Below are positions 1-12,360 of a stretch of DNA of 64,000 bases, in pieces (position 1 is the first letter of the stretch; each line of letters begins with the position of its first letter). This DNA is from Paracyclopina nana (taxonomy: Eukaryota; Arthropoda; Copepoda; Cyclopoida; Cyclopettidae): the NCBI GenBank assembly GCA_019096065.1, contig JAGUCH010000002.1, positions 16,504,501 through 16,568,500 on the forward strand, read 5' to 3'. A program made the position numbers and the translations under genes. Below the pieces are notes generated by a model. That model had not been told where the DNA came from and did no database searches. It was given only the letters and a program-made list of their open reading frames with translations.

Positions 1-367
1 GGATTATGACTCGAAAAAGGGCGGTTGAAGGGCTTTCTGACATGGAGACAATCAAGTGCGAAGAAATCAGAAATAGGATAGAAAAAGAAAGAAAAAACAG
101 CAATTAACCTAATATGCCCATCAATGTGTACGATAACTAATAAAATGAGTTACATTCTCTTCAACACGCTCACGAACACAATTTATACATGTAAAGTGTT
201 AAATATTGAATGAGTGAGTGAGCAATGAGGGGACAAGCACGTGCATTTCTTAAAATCATTGATTTGACCTCAAAAGCAAAATAAGCAGAGAAGGAGAGTA
301 AAGCAGTGAAGTAGGGAAGTAGATTACTAACTGAGGGAAACTGAGAAGCGACGCGAGATTGCTTACA

Positions 368-753
368 GGACGATCCCATATCTGAATTTTTAGTCAAGTT
401 ACCTTGCTAAAACAGCAACCTTACTTGATCAGTTAAGTTCAGCTTGTTCTAGCCAAGTTCGGTTCGTTTTAGTCATGTTCAGTTGACCGCTGAGCTGACA
501 CGCCAACGCGTTGTACATCAGCAGCTGATGAGCAATGTTAGCTTTTCTCAATCAAGCAAGCTTCAGTTACTACGCATATGAGAACACTTTAAGTTCATTT
601 CGGCAACTGAACTTAGCTGGGCAAGCAAGCTAGTACTACATAAAATTAAGCTAAGTTAAGTTCTACATACATAAATATCTGGGTACGGAACTGAACTGAA
701 CTTGCCTTTTTACCTAGCTTAACTTGACTGACAGGTCAATATGAGAACGCCCT
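368..753 (-). mobile_element. MITE family A, copy 1
   Basis: A short inverted-repeat element of about 390 bp. One end reads GGACGATCCCATA and the other ATGAGAACGCCC, which are inverted versions of the family ends GGGCGTTCCCAT and ATGGGATCGCCC. The interior is rich in AAGTTAAG- and GTTCAG-like words and has no coding frame. The same sequence recurs at 53.66, 54.55, 55.74, 58.59, 59.01 and 60.22 kb. The rest of 1-1284 shows no gene I can support. Confidence 0.75.
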
Positions 754-1284
754 CACGCAAAATCATCCCTACAAAAGTAGTAAATCTTCTCTCCATTTGA
801 CCACATCTTATCAATTTAAATTTAGGCTACAATATTATGTGGTGAAATTTAGTCATTGATCCCAAATTTCAATTTGAGCCAAAATATCTAGAAATGCAAA
901 TTCAAGATCAAAAAAGCCAAGAAATGCTGCAGTTAATTACATTTATAAAATTGACTGATGTATGGTGCCGCGAAAAAAATAAGGCCCAACTTTAAAAAAA
1001 AATTCCCTCTAGAATTGGAGAGTGCACTCACATTCACAGTTTGTGAGCTACTTTACTACTACACTGCTTTAAGCGAGAGTAACGCAGATGCAGAGTTCAA
1101 CTGAATAATAATAAATAAAAAACTCAAACTGTGGAAATGGCAGACAAAACGAGCAAGGCATGCAGACCATGTCAGGGACAAAAAGGGGGCATATTATGAG
1201 AGTGTTCCGTCATCTTTTTTGTGCCAAATTGGACGCGGAAAAAAGCTGACGCAAAAAGAGTAGCATACTTTCAATGATAGGTAC

Positions 1285-4200
1285 CTTCTTCTCCAACATG
1301 ATCCATGCTCTGAGATCTGGACGGGTGCTGAGGATCCTCTGGAGATGACAAAGAAAGGGGGAAATAAAGATGAAAAGCCGACAAAAACATGATCACACCA
1401 GGCCAGGGGAAAAAAGTGATTTTAAAATCAGCTGTGCAAACACAATTACAATAATATCCCGTTATTTCTATTAAACAATATTTGGCCCATTTGATGAATT
1501 TTGGGCCAAGCCACAACGAGACTCTTCAATCAGGCTTAAATTCAAGCGGGCTTAATTTCAAATTTCAAGCAGGCTTAATTCAAGCGGGCTTAATTTCAAA
1601 TTTCAAGCAGGCTTAAATTCAAGCGGGCTTAATTTCAAATTTCAAGCAGGCTTAAATTCAAGCGGGCTTATTTTCACGTAGGCATAAAATAAAGCGGGCT
1701 TAATTTCAGGTAGGCTTAAAATCAAAATCGGGCTTAGTTTCAGGTAGGCTTAAATTCAAAATCGGGCTTAATTTCAGGTAGGCTTAAACTCAAGAAGGCT
1801 TGATTTCAAGCAGGCTTAAATTCAAGCGGGCTTAAATTCTAGTGGGCTTAATTTCAGGTAGGCATAAAATAAAGCGGGCTTAATTTCAGGTAAGCATAAA
1901 ATAAAGCGGGCTTAATTTCAGGTAGGCTTAAATTCAAAATCGGGCTTAATTTCAGGTAGGCTTAAACTCAAGAAGGCTTGATTTCAAGCAGGCTTACATT
2001 CAAGAAGGCTTAAAATCAAACGGGCTTAATTTCAAGCAGGCTTAAATTCAAGCGGGCTTAATTTCAGGTAGGCTCAAAATCAAGCAGGCTTAAATTCAGT
2101 TAGTATCGTTGAAGCTCAATTTCCGACAAAATTCAAGCCACTGTGGCTGCTTGGGTACGAAAAAGCAACGGCTATCAGAACAGCACAGAGGCAAACGGAA
2201 AATTCCGTGTGATGCTGCGCAATAAAGAAGCTCTATGGTCCAACTTTAGGAGCCTCGAAAGCAGGTTTGTTGTACTTTTACACAGTGGGCCTATTTTATC
2301 GGAAAACTGATGAAATGCCTAACAAGCATCAAATTGCCCATTCGCAAGTTAGAGGTAAGGCTTAATTTCAATAAATATAGATATAGTTTTCGCTAAGTTG
2401 GAGCAATTTAGAGTCAATTTGAATGTCGATATTTCAATCAGGCTTAATTTCATCTGAGCTTAATTTCAAGTGGGCTTAATGTCAAGCTGGCTAAATATTA
2501 AGCAGGCTTAATTTCAAATAGGCTTAATTTCAAGCAGGCTAAATATCAAGCTGGCTTAGTTTGAAAAAAGCTTAATTTCAAGCAGTCTCAATTTCAAGCT
2601 GGCTTACTTTGAATTAGGCTTAATTTGAAGTAGGCTTATATTCAATTAGTATCGTTGAAGCTTAATTTCCGGCAAAATTCAAGCCACTGTGGCTGCTTGG
2701 GTACGAAAATGCATCGGCTATCAGAACAAATCAGAGGCATGGCTAAAAGTCAGAGGTGAAACTGACATTTTGGGCATTTTTCGGCCAAAAGTGAAAATGC
2801 TCGCGGCCTCATTTTAAATCTACGTATTCAAATGACTTGTCTTTGCTTGATTACGAATCTAAGTGCTCGGTGACTTTGGACGCCTATTCTTAAAGTACGA
2901 TGTGTAGCTCTTCGAAGAATCGTTAGATAAGCTAAGGTCACTTATAAAAGCGGCCTTTTTTCGGTAGACGAATACGCCTCCAAACGCGTAGAAAGCTACA
3001 GTGGGCCTTTAAAAGTCGGAAATGTGCAATAAATTGATAAGTTCTCCCTGAATGACAACAAGAAACATTCGTTTCACAGGCAAAATCAAATGAAAGCTTC
3101 AAGTCAATTAAATTAGCATTTTGTCAGTTTCACTCTGAATAATTTCCGACACGATTGTGCCCACTGTGCCAACATGGGTACGAAATTGCAACAGCTCACA
3201 GAACAGAACAGAGCTCGCTTGGATTTTCCCCACTGGATTTTTTTGGCCCGAATTTGCCTTGATGAAATTACCCCTGATAAATTACAATTTCAGCCAGCCA
3301 AATTTAAGACTGGATGGTGTTAGTTTAATTATTATTAAATATTGATATTTTTGCTTGGTGGGGACGAAGAGGAGGCTTAAAAGAAAGTACACAAGGCTCG
3401 TTTGACGTCATGAAGTGTAGAGCAAGTTTTTTTTATGATTGTGCCAAGGTGGATAAAAGTGCGAAAAAGGGACTAAAATCACTTTTTTTTTGGTAGCAAC
3501 CAAAGAGAAAGATTTGATGGACAGAGAAGAGAATATGTGGGACAATATGGTTTACCTTGCTTGAAATCTGAGTACGAATCTTGAAAATACAAGAGAGAAA
3601 AAGATATGGTCCCCAGAACGAATGTGTAAAGTTTAAGTTTGGAGGAATTCGGATTGGGAGCAAAAAAAAGGAGCAAAAACGCGTTGGTGTTGTTACCTCT
3701 TTTGATTTTCAGCTTTGTTCCAGTGGCGTTGTCATCTTCTCCATTGGAGGATGACTCAGCATCCAATGATCTTGGACGAGACGTTTTTCTCTCTGCACTC
3801 TTGGACCTGCGACACTTGTAGGTGTGAGTGTGGCTTTGCTTGTAAGATCCGGGACACGATTCCGTCTACAACGAAAAATGGGGAAATAAAAAAAAACGAA
3901 AATGAAGTAAAGAGGAGGGGGAAAAATAAATCATGCAACGGTGGGGGAAAATAAATCAGAGCAAGGGATTTACATAGCATTTCGATCAATTTTGATCGAG
4001 GAGACTTTGAAACAAGACAAAGATGCAACACGTGTCGTTTGTATTTACTGCATATATACTGAATTGCTTAAAAATTACATAAATAATGATGATCAATCTG
4101 TGCACCTGAGACGAAGCTGCCTTGAAAGATTCAATATTTTTCTCATGTGAAATGGAAATCGCATTACTTTTTTCACTCGATCAAAATTGACTGATTGTAA

Positions 4201-7200
4201 CATTAGTTTACTTGGAATTGCTCTTCGCCATCAAGCTGATCTCGAATGACGGAGTTTTTTCTCGAGCTCTTGATTTCAATGGGCTCTGAAACGACAGGAG
4301 CTTCCACGGACTTTACATCGGTGGATGATGTACTTTGGAACTCCTCGTCCAGCTCCTCCAAATCTTCGAGAGTCGCTGGAGTGGCCGAATTGAGTTGATC
4401 TTCATCAAACGTCATGATGCTGTCAGAGTAACTTTGCTGCTTGCCAAACATTTTCCCCACAGTTTCGGCCGAGCACTTGACTGAGCACACCAAGTTGTCC
4501 TCCTTTTTGCAAGGGAGGAGGCTTCCTCCAGCATTGGAGTCGTCGTTGCTGCTCTTGCTGCAGTTCCCCTTGCTCCTGGAATGAGGGCGGAATCCGGGTC
4601 CTGGAATGACTTCTTTCTGCACGCAGCAATTGACTCCGGGCGAGAAATGGAGCTCGACGTGGAATCGTTCATCAGAAGAAACGTCCTTGGTGGGATCTTC
4701 GTACAGCATGATGACAACCTAGCAAACAATTAAGAAAAAATTGCAGCATAAATCGAGCTCAGGATCATGACTATGTACACCAACAAAGCTGTGCTAGAAA
4801 CTGTCAACACTCTCTTGCAGCATTTTTCTTTCTCGCTCGTTCATACCTTTCCAATGTCGATAGCCAAAGCCTTCAACTGGAGCGGAAAAAATCGAGGTGA
4901 TAACTTATTTTTATAGCGAGGTTGCGTGACGCTTTCGCGCAACATTTCAAATAAATCAGCTGATTTGTTTACATTTGAGAATGTTCCGCGAAATTGCAAC
5001 GTCGACCGCAAATCTAAACAAGTGAATGAAGTGATGTCGACTCAGGGAAGAGGAAATTACCAACGAAGTCGCGGAGTCCGTGGAGGCTACAACAGCCGAG
5101 GCCGAGCCCAATATCGAGGCCAACGCGAGCACCACCACGCTGGGGAACAGCCTCAGCAGAAGAAAAAAGTCACCGTGTTCATGCCACGTCCCACTAAACT
5201 TGATTGGACCCAAGTGGACCAAGGGAAAATCCTGATCATCAGCTTTGACATTGAGACCGCCTTTGGCAACGAGCTGAGCGAAATCTACCAAATTGGCGCT
5301 TTCGCCTCGGAGTCGGACAGAGTGTTGGTGAACATTTTGCCCGTTGGAAACATCCATTGGGGAGTGACTAAATTTGCTGGTACAAACGTCACAACTTGCC
5401 TCGACAGGCAAGGCCGGAAGATATTGTGGCACAACAAGGAGAAGCGAGAAATTGAGTCGGTGGATCCGTTTTCTGGATTCCAGACCTTCGTCACTTGGCT
5501 CGAGTTTCAAAAGGAGAAATGTCAAGCTGAAAAGCTGGTCTTGGTTGCTCATGGCAACTTGGACGCACCTTGCATGCTCAACAATCTGTCACACTATGGA
5601 CTGCTCGACCGATTTATGAAGATTGTCGACGCCTTTTCGGACTCGATGCCCATCTTGAACAACAAACTGGCCGCAGTGTTTGAGAGACTGTATCCCGGGC
5701 AAAGCTTTGATGCCCACAACGCTTTGGCTGACGCCGAAGCTCTGCACAAAATTCTGCTCAAAAAATGGCCCAGCAAAGACAGGTACTTTGCACTAATTTC
5801 CAGCTAGTTGATGCAGTAATTTTAATCTACATAGGGTCATGATGACGGAGGAAATACGGGAGAATTCCACCTCGATCACCGACAGCTTGGGCTTTGCTCA
5901 ATACAGAGTGTCCAAGCTAGCCCAAAATCTGAGCCCTGTTGAAGGGGTGGTACTGCACAAGTCCTTGGTGACTGTCAGCGATTTGGCTAATGTCCTATTC
6001 AAAAATTCACCCGATCCTGCCCATAATGAGGCAGCTCTACACGTCAACATTGGTGCATTAGCCACCTTTGTCGCATTTGACGTTCAATTCATGCACTCGC
6101 AAGGACTGAGGTCAGAAATTGTCGAGATTTCTGCCCATGTTGTAGGCTGTGATGCAACGTATCATGTGATATGCTACGGTCAAGACGAGCAACACCTGTC
6201 TTGTGACAAGGAGTTCAAGTCTGTGGAGAATGGGCTGATTGGTTTCATCGAGTATTTGGAGGCCAACGCTGGCCCGAAGGCCATACTAACAGCCTACAAC
6301 GTGTTCGCGAAAAAATGGCCAGGATTGGTCAACCATTGCTACTTTTACAATTTGATGCCAAGGCTGTTGTCAAGAGTCAGAGGAGTCTGTGATCTTAAAG
6401 CGGCACTCGGTGGAAATGCCCAAATCAAGCAACAGCTGGCCAAGTGCGACACGTTGGAGAAGGTGCACAAGCAGCTGTTCAACGAGTCCATCGAGGCCTA
6501 CAGGTCCAAAGAAGTGCTGGACTCAACTGTCAAGCTGATTGACCTACTATCATCGAGCAAAGGTGGAACGACGTGGGCGTACACTCATGCCTTGGACGCC
6601 GTCGCTGTGTTGCCAGAAACCAAGACGAAGCTGGACGCCTCACTCGGTGATGACATTGCCCAGGGTAGATATTACCCTGAGGGGCACATTTGCCAATTTC
6701 GACTCCCCAAGAACTATCTCGACTTACCTGAGTCATGTAATTGAGCTCGGACACCAGGGACACGTATTCCATGGCCCTTTGCCATTGTTCATCGTTGCTC
6801 TGAAATTGACATGATCCAATATAATCAAAGACCAAATTGGAAGCTAAAAAGTCTTACATCCACAAGGCCGCCTTCGCTGAGGATGGTCAGCAAGGAGTGA
6901 ATGTGGCTCTCGGATGTGAAGTAGAGCCTGGTGCGAACATGCCTGCCCGGTGACATGACTCCAGATGAGTACCTGGGGTCAAGCCGATTCACCAGCTGCT
7001 CCCCTTCGTCGTCCTCTTCTTCAATGTTGCTTTGGAGGTCAGCCCTGATTTTCCTGAGCAATGGGGCACAAATGCCTTGTGCAATTGTCAGCTTCTCCGC
7101 TCGGGTCATTCCATATTCCTTTTTTTATAGGAAAAATTACCAAGCTTATTCAGGGCAGAAAGTGTGCGAATTGTCACCTGTGGAATTACGACGTCTGCCA

Positions 7201-10200
7201 TGTTTTTGGCATAGGTGTAGAGCTCCTCAGCTTGGTCGCACTGCAAAATCTTCTTGTTGTGCTGCAAGTCGTACTTGATGCAGTCGTAGATATCGGGCAC
7301 TTTGGAGATGTCGAACAGTCCGGACTTGTTGAGGAAGTCCTTCTCCAACTTGTTCCACCTTCGCTCCATCAACTCCCACGTTTCTCCGTGGTACAAGTCA
7401 GAGTCTCCAAACTCCTTCCGTTTGCTCTCGATCATTTCTCTGAGGATGACAATCAAATCGTAAATGTGCTGGCAACACCTCACAGGATTCTTGATGAATT
7501 TGAGAGCGTTGCCGATGGAAATCTGGTGGCAAGGATTCAGCCTCTCCTCATCTTCCTGGGTGAAGTCCTTGTCGGATTGGAGCATCTCGTGCAACTTCAC
7601 CTTGACCCTACAAATTGACATTTTCAGTTGGTAAACATGTCGTCTTGAGAGTGGCCTTTAAAAATTACATATTCTGGTACTTGCTCGATCCTTCACACTC
7701 GTTGTCCAAGAGTCCGTTAGTGTTGGCCGATTTGACCATTTGCACCAGGATTGGCGTCAATTCGCCCTCAAGCGCCAGCAATCCTTTGGCAAAGGCTGCT
7801 GCAGTCATTTGGACTCTCCCTGCATTCGAAATAGCACAAGATGAGAACATTGTCATACACCAGAAAATTATCTATTAAAATTCACCTTCATCCGAGGCAT
7901 AGATCTTCAAATCATGCCTAAATGTAGAGTGAAGCCTGAGCAGCCCCAGCCCTTGCGTCCCAGCATATTCACCTGAAAAATTGCAAAGTCAATCCAATCA
8001 AACTGTTTAGTGCGAATGTTATAGAACAAGCGAGGCAGAATGTATAGAGTAGCAGGCATTTGTAATAACAAGAGTTTTAGCATGCAAGCAATTAATGAGG
8101 CAGAGAAATGGTATTGTTATCTTAGTAGCAGCAGCAACACACTTACCCTCGTTTTTGTTGCAGTTAGGACAGCATTTTCTTTCAGTGTCTGAGTTTCCAT
8201 CCTCCTTCTGATCAGCATTTGGAGGAGGCAAGCCCCCAAATAGCAGGTCTGCAAAATGGCCAAAAATCGAAACAGCAAAGCAAAACAGCAAAAACCAGGC
8301 AAGATTCATTCAAAGATGTATCAGCATATTTGGAGGTTGAAAAAGTCGAGATTTTCATCTTGTCTGGAGTGCAAAATTATCTAGCTGATAATCCAAGCAC
8401 TACACATCAAGAGAGTGAGTTATTGCATTTTTTATATCTCTGGAGCACTTTTTTCGTTTTAGTGGGCTTATTGAAAAAAACCAAGAAAACAAGCTCAAGC
8501 CTTGTTGTTACAAATGCCAGGTCAGCACAATCATTAATTGTAGTTATCTAGATGTAAAGGGGATGTGAATGGATTGAGTACCTTGCCCCCCTGGATACAT
8601 GCAGCGAAAGACCTTGCCCAGTTCTTCAGCCTGAGATCGACCAGATGGGGTCAGTTCACCTCCCCATTTGAGAATCAGCAGCAAGGAAGCCTCTTTTTGG
8701 GCCTCACCTGGAAAAAACATAAAATGTAACTCCGAAGCTGAACAAGGAAACCTCTTGGCTCTTTGTAGCTACACCCCAGAAAAATATACTACAACATAAA
8801 AGCACAAATTACATGGTTGAGCCTGTGAGGTCTGGGAAATGCACGAAGAACAGGAAAAGTTTTGAGGCATGTTGTTACCATCATCGGAGCTGGAATTTCT
8901 GGGCCTTCCCTTTGGCTGGTATTTCAGCTGGACTTTTCGGTTGATTCCGGAGAAATGGCCGTACCTAAAGCATCATATTGATTAAAGTGTTGTACGACAA
9001 AGCTCAAAAATGAGTAGTACATTTCCAGGACGTTCTTGATTTGCGTGAGCTTGGACTTTTTCTCCTCAATCATCTCAGACTCTAGGGAGCCACTGGAAAT
9101 TGTGTCCAGCAGATCCCTGGCAATGTCCAGGATCTCCTGGAGCTGCTGAGGCTTTTTGAGCTTCACATGGCCAATCTTGAAGCCATCGTACTTTTTGAAG
9201 ATGTCAAAGAACTTTTGATTCTTCACCTCCATCTTCATCTTTTGCTTCGGAGTCCTGTCTCCATGTCTGATGACAGCCACCACACACCTGAGCTCCATCA
9301 TCTTCCCCACGGTGGTTGGCACGATGGGGGGATCATCCAGCTGGAATGGCATATTCCAGGGGATTTGCAGCTGAGGACTCAGCTCCCTCAAGATCATGTT
9401 GCCCAAGATTTTGGCACTGTCATCGTAGTACTTGGAAGAATTCTTCACAAAGCTGAACCCGTTGACATCGCAGACGATGGACTTTCCGTTGGCTCTCAGC
9501 AAGTCAAATCCACAGACAGTCTGCTTGAAGGCCAAGCAAACTGTCCTCGCGATGAGCTTCTCCTTGTTGGTCAATATGACCGGATACCTCACCTCCTTCC
9601 CCTCAGAGTCCCTCTCCACTTTGCCGTCCAATGCTGGAGACTTTCGGGCTTCAGCATGAGCGTAGTCTGGCCCCACAGTGTAGACCTTTACAAAAAGGTG
9701 CATGAACTTAATTCGATCAAAATTAAGATTCGATTCTACCTTGACGTCCGTGCCATCGGTTGGCATAAAGTCCTCATAGATGTACGAGCCCGTTTTCCTC
9801 ACGCTGGCCTCGGAGGAGTAAAAGCTACTTTTGCTGCCAATCTTCCGGAACAGCCGCTGAGAGCCTCCGCCAGCTGAGGTTGGATAGTAGATGTAAATGT
9901 TGTGGTCCTCGGCTGAAATGGGCTTCTCCACGAAAGGCTTGTTGAAAGTGACTCCGTTGACCTCGACGTGGTCATCAAACTCCACGAGGTCATTCTCTGA
10001 AAAAAAAACGTGATTATTGCAACTCATCAATGCTGGGCATGTTGGCATACTTTCCGGATCGTCCCTGTCCAGGATGGCATATCTGGGGATCTCGATGCCA
10101 GCGTCCTCCAGGATCTTGTACACTTTCCTCCTGTCCTGGATGTCGAACTGAGCCTCCAGATTGTTGATGATGTACGGATGGTGAATGTTGGCGTACTCCA

Positions 10201-10501
10201 CGGTCTTCTCCAAGGGGAAGCCTTTGGAATGAAATGCAATCAAGCAGTCGCACTTGGGCCATTCTTCCACGGGAGCCTACAAAAGGAGATCGAGCGTCAT
10301 GCAATAATGCACCACGAATTGACATTGACTCACGTGCACGATGACGTGTTCGGGAAATATGATTGTTTCGATGTACTCGAACTCTTCGATTCTCGACAGG
10401 ATTTCTCGCATGGGCTTGGACAGGCTTTTCTTCTCCATGGCGCAAATGCCCACTTTGACCTTGATCTTGGGCTCATCCGGACCGAACTCATTGTTGAGGG
10501 A
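1285..10501 (-). CDS. PPIP5K: Inositol hexakisphosphate and diphosphoinositol-pentakisphosphate kinase (PPIP5K/VIP), multi-exon
   Basis: Bifunctional cytosolic enzyme of inositol pyrophosphate metabolism: an ATP-grasp kinase phosphorylates IP6/IP7, and a histidine-phosphatase-like domain follows it. Exons read on the minus strand with GT-AG borders and matching phases: 10501-10334, 10276-10051, 9996-9740, 9685-9021, 8964-8879, 8707-8582, 8248-8147, 7972-7886, 7819-7669 (or -7681), 7607-7178, 7118-6858, 6799-6728, 4718-4212, then probably 3814-3697 and 1338-1285. Together they encode about 1100 residues, close to the family length without the N-terminus. Visible hallmarks are [15 protein letters not shown] and [16 protein letters not shown] in the kinase, the phosphatase signature [31 protein letters not shown], and [10 protein letters not shown] near the end. 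The start codon lies upstream of 10501 and is not settled. The gene may continue left past 1285, since that exon ends at a GT donor in phase 1. Introns are mostly 50-60 bp, except those hosting the nested gene and the minisatellite. Confidence 0.95.
1535..2095. repeat. Degenerate minisatellite, GGCTTAA units
   Basis: Roughly 30 imperfect tandem units built on AAGC(A/G)GGCTTAA(A/T)TTC, with a basic period near 17-19 bp and higher-order doublets near 38 bp. It lies in the predicted 2.4-kb PPIP5K intron between the exons at 1338 and 3697. A second shorter block of the same unit is at 2436-2645. Confidence 0.85.
2096..2740. repeat. Duplicated 100-bp segment beside the minisatellites
   Basis: The segment beginning TTAGTATCGTTGAAGC and containing CACTGTGGCTGCTTGGGTAC occurs at about 2098-2195 and 2647-2740. 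A weaker third copy is near 3135-3215 (CCACTGTGCCAACATGGGTA). No open frame is conserved between copies. Apart from the predicted exon at 3697-3814, nothing coding is seen from 2740 to 4200. Confidence 0.6.
2436..2645. repeat. Second block of the GGCTTAA minisatellite
   Basis: Same core unit as 1535-2095 but more diverged, with GGCTTAATTTCAAG variants. Both blocks are followed on the right by the same sequence of about 100 bp, starting TTAGTATCGTTGAAGC, so block plus flank was probably duplicated as one piece. Confidence 0.75.
5034..6744 (+). CDS. Tandem DEDDh 3'-5' exonuclease-like protein nested in a PPIP5K intron
   Basis: Two exons, 5034-5782 and 5835-6744, separated by a 52-bp GT-AG intron, give 552 residues. 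ATG 5034 is the first in-frame ATG; the frame upstream of it has none. Residues 1-45 are RGG/RG-rich, as in RNA-binding tails. Domain 1 (about 65-245) has the full DEDDh set: D72 and E74 in FDIET, D177 in HGNLDAPC, and H228 with D233 in [10 protein letters not shown]. This predicts 3'-5' exonuclease activity on RNA or DNA. Domain 2 (about 320-480) repeats the fold signature FVAFDVQF with D332, but the Glu is Gln334 and no H-x4-D motif is visible, so it looks catalytically dead. The TGA at 6742-6744 lies inside the antisense PPIP5K exon 6728-6799. The exact subfamily is not recognised. Confidence 0.85.
8147..8248 (-). other. PPIP5K: Symmetric 34-residue exon of PPIP5K, candidate cassette
   Basis: This 102-nt stretch has a good acceptor (CATTTTGCAG) and donor (GTAAGTG), begins and ends in phase 1, and is open. 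The exons on both sides (8707-8582 and 7972-7886) also meet in phase 1, so it can be included or skipped without a frame change. It would insert an acidic, cysteine-containing loop ([12 protein letters not shown]) into the phosphatase domain. Its use in mRNA is inferred, not seen. Confidence 0.6.
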
Positions 10502-11003
10502 CTGCAAAGAAAAGAGCAGAAAATGGTGACAAAACGGTTTCGAAATGGGCACGTGCAGTACGCTATAAAAGGGCCACAGGGTGCGCAGGATCCAAATGTC
10601 GAGCAGCGTCATGGACTTTCTGTACAGTCGTCTTGAAGCTTCCATAGCTGCGTTGATCTGTACGCATGACGTATAACACCAAGTGTGCAACTGCTAGCTC
10701 GTCTACGTAGTAGAGTACAACAACTCGGCCTAGCTATATCAAACTTAAGCTACATTTTCCGCCAAGCCAATTGAGAGCTAGCTATGGAGTGAAGCGTGCC
10801 CTCAATTTTTTGTTACCCACCCAGATGGCATGAAATCGACGGTGGAAATGCCTCAAGTAGGGCTGCCTCATCACGACTGACGACGGCCACTTTCGCATCA
10901 TATGTAGTAGTAGTGGCAAGATATTTATCAGGTTAAACAATGCATCATCGCAATCTTGGCTGCATTGCATAAACACGTTTATATGGCGCTTTGTGCTACT
11001 TAC

Positions 11004-11087
11004 GGTGCACGGGTTGTCGTCCCTCGTGAAATCCTCGTAGAAGCTTTTCATGAAGGTCTTCATGGACCGCCACGAGTGGGAAAACAT
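11004..11087 (-). other. Candidate alternative first coding exon for PPIP5K
   Basis: ATG at 11087 opens 28 codons (starting MFSHSWRSMKTFMKSFYEDF) ending at a perfect GTAAGT donor in phase 0. This fits the phase-0 acceptor of the PPIP5K exon starting at 10501. There is no homology I can name for the peptide. It could also belong to an unrelated short transcript. Confidence 0.35.
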
Positions 11088-12235
11088 GATTTTTTCCAGC
11101 TTTTTTAGCTCGTTATTAGAGCGACTACTCTACTGGAGCAGCTTGAAAAAAGCTGGGCAAGCTTTGCTATACATTGTGTGTAGCATTGGACGAGCAAACA
11201 AATATGAACGTACGGCGGAGATAAGGTCAAAATGGGAGATGAAAAGTAGCTACCCAAAATACGATGCTCAAAACTAGTATTTCTGGTGAAACTATTTGGG
11301 TGACGCCGCCGCGTCGATCGCTGCAATAGTGCTCCGAATTCTGATAATAACATGATGCACTTTAGCGTGGAGTACATAACGTGTCAAGGACATAAAAAGA
11401 AAGACAGCCTCCGCAAAAAGTGGAATTGCTTTCTTATGAGTCCCTAGTGAGAGGTTGCACCTGAAAGCCATGGCCTATTTTTACCCATATAGTTGATATC
11501 ATAAAGGCTACGACGCAACAAGTCCGACTCTAATTTCTCATCCGCTAGATGGAGCAGCGATTTGCTTTGTCTGGACTTTGTTCAAGATCTGTCTATATTG
11601 TTCAGTCTGTCCGTTCAGTATTGGAAGGTGCGAATCTAAACGTTTTGATACACATTCGAGAAATACTAGACTTAATTCATATTGTTGGAAAGCTTGGGTC
11701 TTTTCCCATATCTCTTTTTTTGTTAGAATAGAAAAAATCAATTTAAACGAAAAATACTGATAGATCATTTCATGCTATCACGCGTAATTTTCATGATTAT
11801 TTTTCATTCCGTCAAAATACATAAAAAGATGTTCTAAGGTTCAAGCTTTCCAACGATACCCATTAAGCCTCGAAATTCATGAACTCATAACACAAACTCT
11901 AGATTCCCGCACCGTCCAATTTTGAACGGTCAGACTGTATATGACCGCCATTCACTCGTCAAAACCGCCACTAATGGCATTTTGCCAGCCTACTAATGTG
12001 GCGCCATCTAGGGACGCAGTAAAAAAACTGAACTAAATCAATTGGCGGGACATTTTGAACGCGTTGATGTCCATGAAATGAACATGCAAAACATTGCAAA
12101 GATCAGTTGGTGTAACTGTCAGTTCTTTGCTTGAAGGAATTAGCGCTCAGAATGCCTAAATGGAACACGATGTCAAGGCATTGTCCAGCTTGAGCAAACA
12201 GCAATGAAAAAAGGAACAATAGCTCTCTCACTCAC

Positions 12236-12343
12236 CTCATAATCTTCGAGGGAAAACTTGACTTGATGCTTCAGGTAATTAGCATAATTGGCCATATTAT
12301 CGGCCATGCTCCTCCAGTTTGACAGGTCACAGCCCCGAACGAA
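12236..12343 (-). other. Candidate internal coding exon of unknown gene or PPIP5K 5' end
   Basis: A 108-nt open block lies between the acceptor CTTTTTTTAG and the donor GTGAGT, phase 0 at both ends. It encodes 36 residues including MADNMANYANYLKHQVKF. The phase would also join the PPIP5K exon at 10501. It may be a distal 5' exon or part of a separate gene. No upstream partner exon was found. Confidence 0.35.
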
Positions 12344-12360
12344 CTAAAAAAAGTTGTTGT

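Noticed and set aside
7061..7618. 185-codon plus-strand ORF
   Set aside because: Shadow of the PPIP5K exon 7607-7178 on the other strand.
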